Assembly: GCF_910594005.1 (NCBI RefSeq)
Contig: NC_057828.1
Location: forward strand, 10,552,235-10,616,234
Source of the DNA: Cervus elaphus
Lineage: Eukaryota > Chordata > Mammalia > Artiodactyla > Cervidae
Length of the DNA stretch: 64,000 bases
Direction: 5' to 3'
Position numbers and translations under genes: made by a program. Below, in pieces: positions 10,277 to 21,775 of the stretch. The notes below the pieces were generated by a model. That model was not told the DNA's origin. It saw nothing but the letters and a program-made list of their open reading frames with translations, and searched no databases. Positions within the stretch are counted from its first letter, which is position 1. The number at the start of each line of letters is the position of its first letter.

Positions 10277-10467
10277 ATGAACGTGAAAGTCGCGCACTGG
10301 TGTCCGACTCTTTGCTACGCCGTGGACTATACAGTGGATGGAATTCTCCAGGTCAGACACTGGAGCCTTTCCCTTCTCCAGCGGATCTTCCCAACCCAGG
10401 GATCGAACCCAGTTCTCCCGCATTGTGGGCGAATTCTTTACTGTCTGAGCCACCAGGGGAAGCCCAG
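10277..10467 (-). mobile_element. Bov-tA SINE, unusually CpG-rich
   Basis: Reverse-oriented copy from GTGAAAGTCGCGCACTGG to the head GAGCCACCAGGGGAAGCCC. It keeps about ten CpG sites (GTCGCGC, TACGCCG, GCGGA, TCGAAC, CCCGC, GGCGAA), against the two to four kept by the other copies here. It begins about 65 bases from the CpG island. Confidence 0.92.
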
Positions 10468-12515
10468 TTAGACAAAATCATTTATAACAATTTTGAGTGA
10501 AAAATGCTTTTGCTTAGTTTCATAGGGAGGAAAACAAATCACAGTGATAAGCCTCACTGTTCTCTAAAATGCAGATACTTGCTGGAAAGCAGATGTTCCC
10601 AGGTTAGTGGCTCGGAATGAGCCTCTCAGAGAAGATTATTTTAGAAACCTGGGTTACTAGAATTATTGGAGTAGAATGGTTAAGAGACTTCTCTGCAAGA
10701 GACATCTTCTCTGCCATATTTAAAATAACTTTAGAAAGAAAAAACGAGCATTTCAAAGTCCATTTTCTTCCAGGAAATTCAAAATGCATTCTAAGAGTGG
10801 GCTAGTTACTTCCTTCACTTTTGCATGAGAAGAAAATTAATTTTCTTTTAATAACAGAATCACTGAACAGCCATGCCTAAAGTTAATAACAACCAGCATT
10901 TCAAATCTTTTTAGTGTCCCTAGGCAGAAGGCTACTGACAAGCAAATGGAACTCGGTAACTAATAAGCATTTTGTTCTGGTCAGACTGTATGTTTAATAA
11001 AGCCCATCTTTCATTTACTCGTATTTATTTAGCCCTAATTTTTGTCAGGCTGAATGCTAGTTACTAAAAAGGAATAAATACAGGGATATACAGTATAGTG
11101 AGAAGACAGATATATGTAAATAATTATACAAAAAATGCAAAATATCTGAACAGTGTGACAGACGACAGTCATAAGCCGTCATGAACATTGAACAAATAAG
11201 CAATAAGATATATTGATATACTTAGTCAAAGGTGTCAGAACTATCCCTATAAAATCGGGTAGCATAGTATGTTTCATTTCTTAAATATGCTAATACTGAT
11301 CTATGTTTATTTGCCTGTTAATTTGTAAGTTATTCATCACTCCAAGTACATCTGAGAAATGAAGATAATTTGAAATATCACACTAGAAATACACTTCACT
11401 GACGGAGTTCAGACATGTGAGTACTCATTGCAAACTGTCATCTTGGTAGAAACCTGTGTTCATAACATACATTTTGATCTCCAAAAACACATTTTGTATT
11501 TTTCAAGATAATAATGATTCTAAATGCAATGTCATTCAAATTTATCTTCAGGCTAAATCTTTAAAAGTGTACACAGGACTTCTGGGAGGCAATGGAGTGT
11601 GAGAAACAGAAAGAGATTCTCTGCTGACACCTCGTGAAACACCTGAAGCCAAGTGACATTTTATGATCCCGTTTCATGCAGACTCAAGGGGCGGAAAGGA
11701 TGCCATGATTTTTCAGTTATCTCTGAAAATTTTAACTATGATGTAAATACAGAAAAGACCTATCAAACGTTTAAAATACTTATAAACTATCTTGCTAGTT
11801 CCTTGTGCCTTTTCCAAACTTGTGCCTTCTCCTGAATTTCCCAGAAAATTGAGTGTCTCACTATTCACTCAACTATAGCAATTTGAAACTTCAACTTCAT
11901 TTTTTTTTTGTTAGTCAAATATTGATTAATCACTGTTTAAGTTTCTACATACTAATACCACTCCAAATACCTTACTGTATTATAAAAGAAATTCTATTTG
12001 TCTTCTGAAATTTTCATGAAATTTTCAGTACTTCCCAAACTATCTAGAATCTGTCATCATGGATTCCTCCTGCACAATTTAATGTGGAAAAATAATTTTG
12101 TAAAATGCAACAGGTATAAAGCACTAGAAAAATATAAGCAATGAAGACATATAAAATGCAAAATCTATTTTTATTAGAAAGAAGAAAGAAAATCACCTTG
12201 CAGTAAATATATTCAAGATAAATATGATATGAACAAAGTACAAACATTTTATACATTATTATGGAAACTATGCAAGGGGATTAATTTGGATAACTCTTTT
12301 ACAATTGATTGTTTGCCTCCTGCAGTATTAAATGAAGAAAATAGTGATTCCTCATCTTAACTACCTATGTGCAGAGATTAAACAAGCCCATTTGCCCTAT
12401 TAAACTTCAAAATATTGATATACACAGTGTTTGTCCAATGTGTGCATATATTTTGACAACTGTAACTCAATAATGTATGAAAATGTGCTTGTTCAGTTAT
12501 CTGTTAGTTTAAAGG
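10468..12515. other. AT-rich DNA, no gene seen
   Basis: No open frame above about 70 codons and no clear repeat boundary. Near 11010-11100 a stretch (TTTATTTAGCCCTAATTTT onward) may be a very old dispersed repeat, but it is too diverged to name. Confidence 0.6.
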
Positions 12516-13203
12516 CATTCAGAAAACTAAGATCATGACATTTGGTCCCATCACTTCTTGGCAAATAGATGGGGAAACAGTGGAAAGAGTGTTAGATTTT
12601 TTTTGAGGGAGGGGGCTCCAAAATCATTGCAGATGGTGCCTACAGCCATGAAATTAAAAGACACTTACTCCTTGGAAGTCAAGTTATGACCAACCTAGCC
12701 AGTATATGAAAAAGCAGAGATACTACTTTGCCAACAAAGGTCCATCAAGTCAAAGCTATGGTTTTTCCAGTAGTCATATATGGATGTGAGAGTTGGACTA
12801 TGAAGAAAGCTGAGTGCTGAAGAATTGATGCTTTTGAACTGTGGTGTTGGAGAAGACTCTTGAGAGTCCCTTGACCTGCAAGGGGATCCAGCCAGTCCAT
12901 CCTAAACGAAATCAGTCCTGAATATTCATTGGAAGGATGGATGCTGAAGCTGAGACTTCAATACTCGGACCACCTGATGCAAAGAAGTGGCTCTTTTGAA
13001 AAGACCCTGATGCTGGGAAAGATTGAAGGCGGGAGGAGAAAGGGATGACAGAGGATGAGATGGTTGGATGGCATCACTGACTCAGTGGACATGAGTTTGA
13101 GTAAACTCCAGGAATTGATGATGGACCAGGAGCCCTGGCATGCTGCAGTCTATGGGGTTACAAAGAATCAGAGACAACTGAGCGACTGAACTGAACTGAA
13201 CTT
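12516..13203 (+). mobile_element. BovB 3' fragment
   Basis: It runs from TTCAGAAAACTAAGATCATG through the RT tail to GAGCGACTGAACTGAACTGA. Multiple stops and indels are present, including an inserted G-rich run near 12606. Confidence 0.93.
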
Positions 13204-13489
13204 ACACATGGATTATTTTTTCAATAGTAAGTTCTCCAGGGCTATCAGGTCTGTGGTCAGTTGCATCCACAGATGGGGACCCTGAATCGGGGGGAATCAC
13301 CTGCCTATTAGGAGATCCAGATTCTGAATTTCATGTGGATTTTTGACTAGAGGGAGGGTGAGTGCCCCTAAGACATGCATTATTCAAGGATCAAGTGTAT
13401 GTCTGAATGAAATTAAAGTCGAATCTCAAAGATGTATCTGCACTTAATTATTCCAGCTTAGAAAGAGGGAAATGCTGTCATTGGGAGCA

Positions 13490-13915
13490 AGATGGAGCAA
13501 CCCAGAGCTCACTATGCTAAGTGAAATAAGCCCCAGCGGAAGAAGACGATGCCGGCTCTCTTACACATGAGGTCTAAAAGAGACTCACTGAAGTCGAGAG
13601 CATAATGTGTTTGCTGGCAGGAAATGGGGAGATGCTGCTCGCAGGTACAGAGCTTCAGTTACACAGGATCAATGAGTTCTGGGGATCTAACTTAAGGGCA
13701 CACTGACCAATGTTCATACTAAATTGTAAATATGAAGTTTTCTAAAAGGATCTTAAATTTTTTCCACATACACACACACATTTTTAAAAAGTAACTATGT
13801 ACAGATGATAAACATGTGGCTTGATTATGATCTTTTTACAATGTGTACATCTATCAAATCATCAAGTTCTACATCTTAAACATACACAGTTTTATATAAA
13901 AAAAAGACACTAACA
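13490..13915 (+). mobile_element. old L1 3' UTR fragment
   Basis: Matches the layout of mammalian L1 (L1M-type) 3' ends: GTGAAATAAGCC, then AATGGGGAGATGCTG, AGTTCTGGGGATCTAA, ACAATGTGTACATCTATC and a final CATACACAGTTTTATAT before an A-rich run. It is strongly diverged and has no coding capacity. Confidence 0.75.
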
Positions 13916-15490
13916 CCTCTAATGACTTCCTTTTCTATGTTCCTTACATTGTCACTTTTATAGTATTAATTTTCTCAGAAAAAACAAAAATGTTTTTGTG
14001 CATGTGCATTTTTGGTAAAATCACTTTTTTTCAACCATCGTCTCTTCAACTTGAATTTAATGGGCACCTAATTTATGGACCAAGCACTCAGGCACTCATA
14101 GGTTCTGAATATGTCAAGAAGAATGAGAAATGATTTCCACCCTGCACAAACCACTAGCTACTGATCCTACACCAAGGCTTTGAAAACTTTTGAGTCAGTA
14201 TAAAAATTGAATTTTCATCAACTGGTTTTAAAATTACTTTAAAAAGAAAAATATTTATAGACTAGTAAACTAGTTAACATAATGCAACCTAAGGATATGC
14301 TTAATGCTAATAGTAACAACATTAAAATTATAAAGTTAAAATTATCTTCCATTTTCCTTAAGTTTGAGCCTCTGAGTTTTATCTTCTAATTTAAAATCTG
14401 ATAACCTCTTATCTGCAAGTCTATTCTATCACTGCTATTATAATCTTTAAGCTCTAGAGATCTTCTGTACATCACTGTACCTATTGTCAACAGTAGTGTA
14501 TGATAGACTTAAAAATTTGTTAAGGGCGCAGATCTAATATTAAGAGTTACTGCCACAATAAAATAACATTAAAAATCTCAAATTAATAACCTTAACCTCA
14601 GGTCTAAAAATTACAAGCTGCTTTTGATGTTATCTGGAAAAAAATAATTTGAACTGTATAATGAGATAGAGACCAGTAGTTGTACACATTGATTTTTCCT
14701 ATTCTTAGTAATAGATCCCAATCTTATGGGAGGCAATAAAATGCCCAACAAGCACTACATTTTCCAGTCTCTCATTTCACCCTGTGGGTTTATTCTGACC
14801 AATAAAATAAAATACAGATAGATTATGCTCCTTAAAAGCAAATATCTTTCCTATCCCTTATTTCTGCTGCCTGGAATTTGAAATTGATGCCTGGAACTCC
14901 AGCAGGCATTCTGGTATCACTAGAAATATAAGACACACACTTAAGAGAGTGAGATAAAACGTAGGCAGTCATGAATCTCTGATGTGTATGGAACACTGCA
15001 TTACCTGACACTGAAAACAAATCAAGTTTCTTGAGGTCTTTCTTGCTATACTTCTTTTAATGAGTTAGGAAAAATAATCTAAAATCATGTACACCTGGTA
15101 TCCAATGATAAATAAACCTGTTTATTCCTCTTTTATCAAAGGATTATTTAATTATTAAAAATTCTGTGTCTAGCTCTAAATTTAAAAAATATATATGACA
15201 TAATAATGAAGATAGTATGAACTCATTCCATAAGCTACAAATTCCATTTTTTAATATTAGAAAAATAGTACATTATTTGCAAGTGTGCTGTTAGGTCAAG
15301 AAATATGTATTAATCATACAACAAGCTAATTATAAGATGGCATTTGTTCAGTAGCTAGGATATATTATAAAAATAAAAAGTGTGATTTAAAATACTGCAG
15401 AATTAACTATTTCATAAAGGGAAATTCTGATCTATAACCATTCAGGACTAATGCATGATACTGTCTTTTCCAGTGTTTTGTACAAGCTTA
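13916..15490. other. AT-rich DNA, no gene seen
   Basis: Only short frames (the longest is 62 codons). No RNA gene or confident repeat was found. Confidence 0.6.
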
Positions 15491-15715
15491 AGGGCATCCC
15501 TAAGTGGCTTAGTGGTAAAGAATCCACCTGCCAATGCAGGAGACATAAGAGATGTGGATTTGATCCCTGGGTCAGGAAGATCCCGTGGAGAAGGAAATGG
15601 CAACCCGCTCCAGTATTCTTGCTGGGAAATCACATGGGCAGAAGAGCCTGAAGGGCTACAGTCCCTGGAGTTGCAAAAGAGTCAGACACTACTTAGCAAC
15701 TAAACAACGACAATG
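15491..15715 (+). mobile_element. Bov-tA SINE (older type)
   Basis: The tRNA-like head (GGGCATCCCTAAGTGGCTTAG) is followed by a tail ending CTTAGCAACTAAACAACGAC, a terminus typical of older Bov-tA copies. Confidence 0.9.
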
Positions 15716-15774
15716 TTGTCTTGAAGTGTTATAACCACTGCTGAGGTTGTTCATCTACATAAATAAAACACCAG

Positions 15775-15960
15775 CATCACAATCAAGATAGGAACATACC
15801 GTCACCCTCCAAAGTTTCCTGTGCTCCTTGGAAATCCTCATTCTTGCCGTTCCCTGGCTGCCCAGGACATCAGGGATCTGCCTTCATCACTGTCAGTTAG
15901 TTTCCATTTTCCAGAAGTTTGTATGAATGAAATCATATAAGATGCATTCTTTCTTGTGTT
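15775..15960. mobile_element. probable ancient L1-derived fragment
   Basis: The order AAGATAGGAACATACCGTCACC, CCCTGGCTGCC, TCATCACTGTCAGTTAGTTT and GAATGAAATCATATAAGATG recalls a common ancient mammalian L1 3' region. It is too diverged to orient or name securely. Confidence 0.35.
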
Positions 15961-15969
15961 TTTCTATTG

Positions 15970-16124
15970 ATTTTTTCTTTTTTTTTTTTGCTCTGTGATT
16001 TACTATTTCTACTTTCTTGCCTCCTTTAGAATTGAAGTTTTTTGCTTTGTTTTTTCTTTTTTACAATCCCGCTTTATCTTCTTCCTTTTTTCTTTTTCTT
16101 TCTTTCTTTTTTTTTTTTTTTTTT
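15970..16124. repeat. T-rich/(TTTC)n low-complexity tract
   Basis: Pyrimidine-rich low-complexity DNA ending in a run of about 20 T. The 61-codon Phe-rich open frame across it is an artefact of composition. Confidence 0.8.
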
Positions 16125-16284
16125 GCTTATTGGCTGTCAGTTTGGGTTTTGTACCTAGTGGTCGCTTTAATAATATGTAAATTCAACTTATAACTGTTGG
16201 CCTTCAAGTAATATTACTCTTCACATATAGTAAAAAGAACTTCTCGTAATGTACCTCCCTGTCTCTTTTCCTGGTCATTTGGCC

Positions 16285-17645
16285 ATTCAGTTCAGTTGAG
16301 TTCAGTCGCTCAGTCGTGTCTGACTCTTTGTGACCCCATGAATCGCAGCACGCCAGGCCTCCCTATCCATCACAAACTCCCTGAATTTACTCAAACTCAT
16401 GTCTATCGAGTCGGTGATGCAATCCAGCCATCTCATCCTCTGTCGTCCCCTTCTCCTCCTGCCCCCAATCCCTCCCAGCATCACCGTCTTTTCCAATGAG
16501 TCAGCTCTTTGCATGAGGTGGCCAAAGTACTGGAGTCTCAGCTTCAGCATCAGTCCTTCTAATGAACACCCAGGACTGATCTCCTTTAGGATGGACTGGT
16601 TGGATCTCCTTGCAGTCCAAGGGACTCTTAGGAGTCTTCTCCAACACCACAGTTCAAAAGCATCAATTTTTCGGCACTCAGCTTTCTTCACGGTCCAACT
16701 CTGACATCCATACATGACCACTGGAAAAACCATAGCCTTGACTAGATGGACCTTTGTTGGCAAAGTAATGTCTCTGCTTTTTAGTATGCTGTCTAGGTTG
16801 GTCATAACTTTCCTTCCAAGGAGTAAGTGTCTTTTAATTTCATGGCTGCAGTCACCATCTGCAGTGATTTTGGAGCCCAAAAAAATAAAGTCTGACACTG
16901 TTTCCACTGTTTCCCCATCTACTTGCCATGAAGTGATGGGACCAGATGCCATGATCTTAGTTTTCTGAATGCTGAGGTTTAAGTCAACTTTTTCACTCTC
17001 CTCTTTCACTTTCATCAAGAGGCTCTTTAGTTCTTCTTCACTTTCTGCCATAAGGTGGTGTCATCTGCATGTCTGAGGTTATTGATATTTCTCCCGACAG
17101 CCTTGATTCCAGCTTGTGCTTCCTCCAGCCCAGTGTTTCTCATGATATACTCTGCATATAAGTTAAATAAGCAGGTGACAATATACGGCCTTGACGTACT
17201 CCTTTTCCTATTTGGAACCAGTCTCTGTTGTTCCATGTCCAGTTCTAACTGTTGCTTCCTGACCTGCATATAGTTTTCTCAAGAGGCAGGTCAGGTGGTC
17301 TGGTATTCCCATCTCTTTCAGAATTTTCCACAGTTTATTGTGATCTACACAGTCAAAGGCTTTGGCATAGTCAATAAAGCAGAAATAAATGTCTTTTACT
17401 TTAACTCTCTTGCTTTTTTGGTGATCCAGCGGATGTTGGCAATTTGATCTCTGGTTCCTCTGCCTTTTTTAAAACCAGCTTGAACATCTGGAAGTTCACA
17501 GTTCACGTATTGCTGAAGCCTGGCTTAGAGAATTTTGAGCACTACTTGACTAGTGTGTGAGATATGTGCAGTTGGGCGGTAGTTTGAGCATTCTTTGGCA
17601 TTGCCTTTCTTTGGGATTGGAATGAAAACTGACCTTTTCAAGTCT
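16285..17645 (-). mobile_element. long BovB 3' copy with a 249-codon open frame
   Basis: Minus-strand BovB covering the RT palm to the 3' end. Positions 17051-16302 form an uninterrupted 249-codon frame from MAESEEELKSLL to SQTRLSD, the C-terminal part of the RTE reverse transcriptase. The catalytic region lies just upstream in another frame as LRHADDTTL: the usual Tyr of YADD is His, and one missing C in the CCACCTTATGG stretch shifts the frame at about 17050. The part before about 17270 has further stops. The 5' half with the endonuclease is missing, so the copy is dead, but it is one of the better preserved RT tails here. Confidence 0.93.
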
Positions 17646-18559
17646 GTAATTACATCCAATTTATTTTCAACTTGGACATTGTAATTTTCTTCTCTAGAAA
17701 TTTGAAAGTCTGATTTGCATTACTTTTGATCTTCTTCATTGCTACTTTTTGGACAGAAACGATAACAATATAATAATTCTTTTAATGCCAGTGCTTACTC
17801 TTTCTGATTGTTGCTTGGTGATTTTTCACTGGTTCTCTGACACTGAATTTTACATAGTGAGTAGTATATATGTCGATTTCTACAAATATTCTTATGCTTT
17901 ATTTTGAGATTTATTAAAATTCCTTAGAAACTTTTAATCCTCTGGATCTAGTTTAAAAGAAATTCCTTTTGATCCTCTGGATCTAGTTTACAAGACTTGT
18001 TATTTGGGACTTTTGCAGTGTTTTGCTTTAGGTTAATTACTTCCTACTACTGTTGCAAAACCCTCCATGTACAATACCTCGTAAACTTTTAGATTTTCCA
18101 GTCTGGGGGATAAGAACAGGCACTCTGACTGTCCTTGTGTGAAGGCCATGTCTTGTTACACCCAGTCCTTCAGGTGGTTTTCCCTGACCTCAGGCACATA
18201 CACTGGTCAGTAATCAGGCAAATGCTTAAGGGGTCTTCTCTCATCATCTGGAATTCTCTCAATGTGCAGTAATGCATTGTTTTATGCAAAATTGGGTTTA
18301 AAGCATTAATTTACAGTAAGAATGCTTATGTGCTTATATTACCAGTGATAAGTTTCTTACAGAAGTAAAAATTACACAGTGTATATTATGTTCAAAGGGC
18401 AATTTTCATCCAATAGTCAAGTCATTTCAAATCATTTTGTTTCAAACCTATTAAATACTGCTTCAAAAGGAGTAAGTTTTCTTTCTATATAAGACATGTA
18501 ATAATTTTCTGATACATATGTCCAGACACATATAAATTTATCTGTTTTCTAGTTATCCT
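17646..18559. other. unique AT-rich DNA with a 35-bp tandem duplication
   Basis: No gene seen. A 25-base segment containing CCTCTGGATCTAGTTTA occurs at 17931-17955 and again at 17966-17990 with one difference, a local tandem duplication with 35-bp period. Confidence 0.6.
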
Positions 18560-18765
18560 TCCATCATGTGCTCAGTTGCATCTGACTCTTTATGACCCCA
18601 TGGACTGTAGCCTGCCAGGCTCCTCTGTCCATGGCATTTGCTAGGCAAGAATACTGGACTGAGTTACCATTTCCTTCTCCAGGTGATCTTCTCAACCCAG
18701 AGATCGAACCTGTGTCTCTTATGAGTCTAGTATTGGCAGGTGAGTTCTTTATCATTTCTAGGGTA
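18560..18765 (-). mobile_element. Bov-tA SINE
   Basis: Reverse orientation: GCTCAGTTGCATCTGACTC tail on the left, then the CCATGGACTGTAGCCTGCC block. The head at the right is decayed (TCTTTATCATTTCTAGGG). Confidence 0.87.
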
Positions 18766-19195
18766 TGCTTTTATATAAGGTTAATGAAACAATAATTGTT
18801 CTTTACTAATTCCCCCCTTTTCAATACAAAAATGTTATATTTTATTACATATAATTATTATATATTTTAAAATATGTATTTATAAATTTGTATGACATAT
18901 ATGTATATATACACACAGAGACTAGGAACAAATAATTAATTCCATCAACAGATAAAATGCTAAACTCAGGGAGATCGATTTCTACTCTAACAGCATCCAC
19001 CACCTCATCTCTCAACATGCAGAGCAAACAATTTTATATGTAAGTCACCTTCTAGATCCATCATTTTAGCCAAAGGGTGTTCAATACTTTTGACAAAAAC
19101 TTCCCTTCACTTCTAAAGATGGTTCCACACTGAAACCATCTTTCGTTCCAGTCTCAGAGTCAATCTTTATAGTAAACAAACTGGTAACATGTTTG

Positions 19196-19395
19196 TGCTA
19201 AGTTGCTTCAGTTGTGTCCAAATCTTTGCGACATTATGGACTGTAGCCCTCCAGGCTCCTCTCTCTATCCATGGGATTCTCCAGGCAAAAATAGTGGAGT
19301 GGGTTGCCATATCCTTCTCCAGGAGATCTTCCCAAGCCAGGGATCGAATCTGGATTCTTAGGTCTCCTGCATTGGCAGTTGAGTTTTTTTCCATT
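19196..19395 (-). mobile_element. Bov-tA SINE
   Basis: Reverse orientation from GTGCTAAGTTGCTTCAG to GCATTGGCAGTTGAG. The last part of the tRNA-like head is truncated or decayed. Confidence 0.87.
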
Positions 19396-19539
19396 AGATG
19401 TCTAACATGTTGAAGATGTCCTATTATTCAATAGTTTGCATTAAGCTCATTCAGAGTATAACCAAGTCACTGAGTCATCAAATACACTGAGCCCCTTCAC
19501 CCAAAGGATAGACATTTCCAGAATCTCTAGTGGCAGGAT

Positions 19540-19700
19540 AAGGCAGTATTTATCGAGAAGCTGTCCTGATGCAGCCTAGCACCTCACTGACACATCACAA
19601 CAGCCCTCCAAAGTAGACAGGATTGTCCCAGTTTTAGAGATGAAGATATATGAATTAAAAGACATTAAGGGATCTGCCTTTAGTAAGCAATCAACAAAAA
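19540..19700 (-). mobile_element. probable MIR SINE fragment
   Basis: Reads in the reverse MIR layout: an AGTATTTATCGAGAAGCTGT start, CATCACAACAGCCCTCC, CAGTTTTAGAGATGAAGA, then TTAAGGGATCTGCC. Strongly diverged. Confidence 0.5.
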
Positions 19701-19734
19701 ACATTGCTGAAATTTTTATCCAGCTGCAAATTTG

Positions 19735-19800
19735 AGTTGGCCAGAAGGTAAAGAATCTGCCTTTAATGCAGGAGACCCAGGTTCAATTTCTTTCCAAAGC
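19735..19800 (+). mobile_element. truncated Bov-tA head
   Basis: Only the tRNA-like head remains: GGTAAAGAATCTGCCTTTAATGCAGGAGACCCAGGTTC in two adjoining pieces. No BovB tail follows. Confidence 0.7.
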
Positions 19801-20734
19801 TTTAAAGGGCTCAGTAAGAATAGTTTGTTTCTGGTGTAACTCTCAGCTTGTACATTCAAAAAGAGGATTTATAATGTACTGTAGACTGCAAGATATTGCA
19901 GTGTGAGTTAAATAACAAAAAAGAGAATTTTTAATGTAGAAAGATAAATCATACTCTCTTGAGAAGACTACTTTAAATGCAGGAAGAATTTTATGTGTGG
20001 CAATAATTTGAGATTTTATTTCACTAAATATGCTCAGAATGTTTATATATCAATGTTTCAGAACTCATCTGATATAAAATGTCCTAGTAGAATATTCACA
20101 TTGGACCAGGATTGGACAATTTCCCACAGTATGGGATGGGAAAAGTATGTTTGAATTTCATCATTGCATTCCTAGGATCAATGTTTAAATTTGGGTTCCT
20201 GCTTAAACCTCAGACCAATAAAAGTAGCTAGTGTGTCCAGCAGCACATCCAGGCCTTTCTCTTATTTCTTTCCTTTAAGTCATTGTCACCAAGTTAGTGT
20301 GATGATTTAATAAAGAAAAACAATAATGAAAATATAGTGAATTACCTTAATCAGAAATGGCATAAAGGATTATAAAAGAACACTTGTATAATACCCAGGA
20401 TGGGCTTTCAACTCCAGAATCTTATAGAAATTATGTAATGATCGATGTTCTTGAATGGGAGGAAATAGATCTGGGAAGAAGAATAAATTTTCACATCCTG
20501 GGCTCATTTGTGCATACTATTTCCTTGATATAGTTTGCCGAAACAGAAAAGTAAACATAATTGGCAAAAACAAAAATAAGAACTGAGTACCTAGAACCTT
20601 GTAAAAGACTTACAAATCAATGCACCATATATATAAAGACAGCATTCACTGCATAAATTTGAAAAGATGTGAGGTTCAACTTGGTTCCCTTGCCACTGAT
20701 TTCAATCACAAGAATTTGTTTTTCCAGTAATGGA
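19801..20734. other. AT-rich DNA, no gene seen
   Basis: Short frames only. No convincing repeat or RNA signature. Confidence 0.55.
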
Positions 20735-21310
20735 ATGTGGTGGGCCAGCACACCCAGCCTCCAAGCCAGCCCTGACCTCTGAATCTCCAACACACCTGAG
20801 GGATGTAATATTTCCTGCCATATCTTTAGGCAAGGATGTCACAGTCAGCAGCAATTGTAGCCGCCATAGATGGTGAGCTGGTGAGCCCTAAGGGCGCTCA
20901 GGAAGGAGAAGAACGCCAGCTATCAGACTTCAGCCACTCCCTATAGTGAGTGCCAAGCCAGCTCAGGTGTGAAAAACATAGGATTCTGGCCCCAGAATAG
21001 CTGCAGTGCATATCAAAGGAATGATTTCAGTGAACCCAGTCTCCTACATCTTCTCATACACAGAAACGGCTAAATTTTTTAACTTGAGATATCTGGTTTT
21101 CTTTAGCAATAATCTTTTGATGTTAAGACTACCTACCTTTTGTTACAAAACTTCTATATCACCTGTCTCTCTCCTGTCCTGGAAGCATTTCTCTCAGGGT
21201 TACTTGAGGTGCTAGCTCTTTGTTTTGAGGTCCTAAAAATTTGCACCAAATAAAAGAGAACTCTCAATTTTTAGGTTGTGAATATTTTTAGGTCTGCAAC
21301 CCTTTGCCAC
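20735..21310 (+). mobile_element. candidate solo LTR
   Basis: A block of contrasting composition starts near TGTGGTGGGCCAGCACACC, contains ordered GC-rich then AT-rich halves, and has a polyadenylation signal in CCAAATAAAAGAGAACTC (about 21247) shortly before its end. This is the usual layout of a ruminant endogenous-retrovirus LTR. No gag or pol is adjacent, and I could not identify a flanking target duplication, so both the boundaries and the LTR call are tentative. A 69-codon frame inside is probably meaningless. Confidence 0.45.
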
Positions 21311-21639
21311 TAGCCTTGCTTACTGCATTTTTAAATACCAGAAAATCCTAACTTCAGTATCATATAGTTTTACCTTTCCTTGTGAAGTGAAAACATTAAA
21401 TAAATAACAGTATTGCCATTAAAATGGGAACATGCATAGCATGATGACATTTATGAAAATGAAAAAGCATATGCATAATTACTTATGGAAACACACAGGA
21501 AAATGGCTAAAAGAGCATATAGAAACAAGGGCATATCCTTAGGAAGGAAGTGAAACCTAACGGGATGAAATGGAATTTCAGTTTTTTTGTCTTAAATATT
21601 TTTTAAGTTAAAACATATAGAGTTTCCAGTTAAAATACA

Positions 21640-21775
21640 TAAAGCAATGACTTCCCTGGTTGTCCAGTGGTTATGACTCTGTGCTTCCAATGCTAGGGAC
21701 TCAGGTTTGATCCCTGGTAGGGTAACTAAAATCCCACATGCTGTGAGGTGTGGTCAAAAAGAAAAAAAAAAAGTG
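21640..21775 (+). mobile_element. CHR-type cetartiodactyl SINE
   Basis: GACTTCCCTGGTTGTCCAGTGGTTATGACTC head, AGGTTTGATCCCTGG B-box-like segment, then GTGTGGTCAAAAAG and an A-rich tail. The GTCCAGTGGTTA head separates this family from Bov-tA. Confidence 0.85.

Noticed and set aside
20735..21310. Complete provirus at the candidate solo LTR
   Set aside because: No gag, pol or second LTR is adjacent, and no clear target duplication was found.
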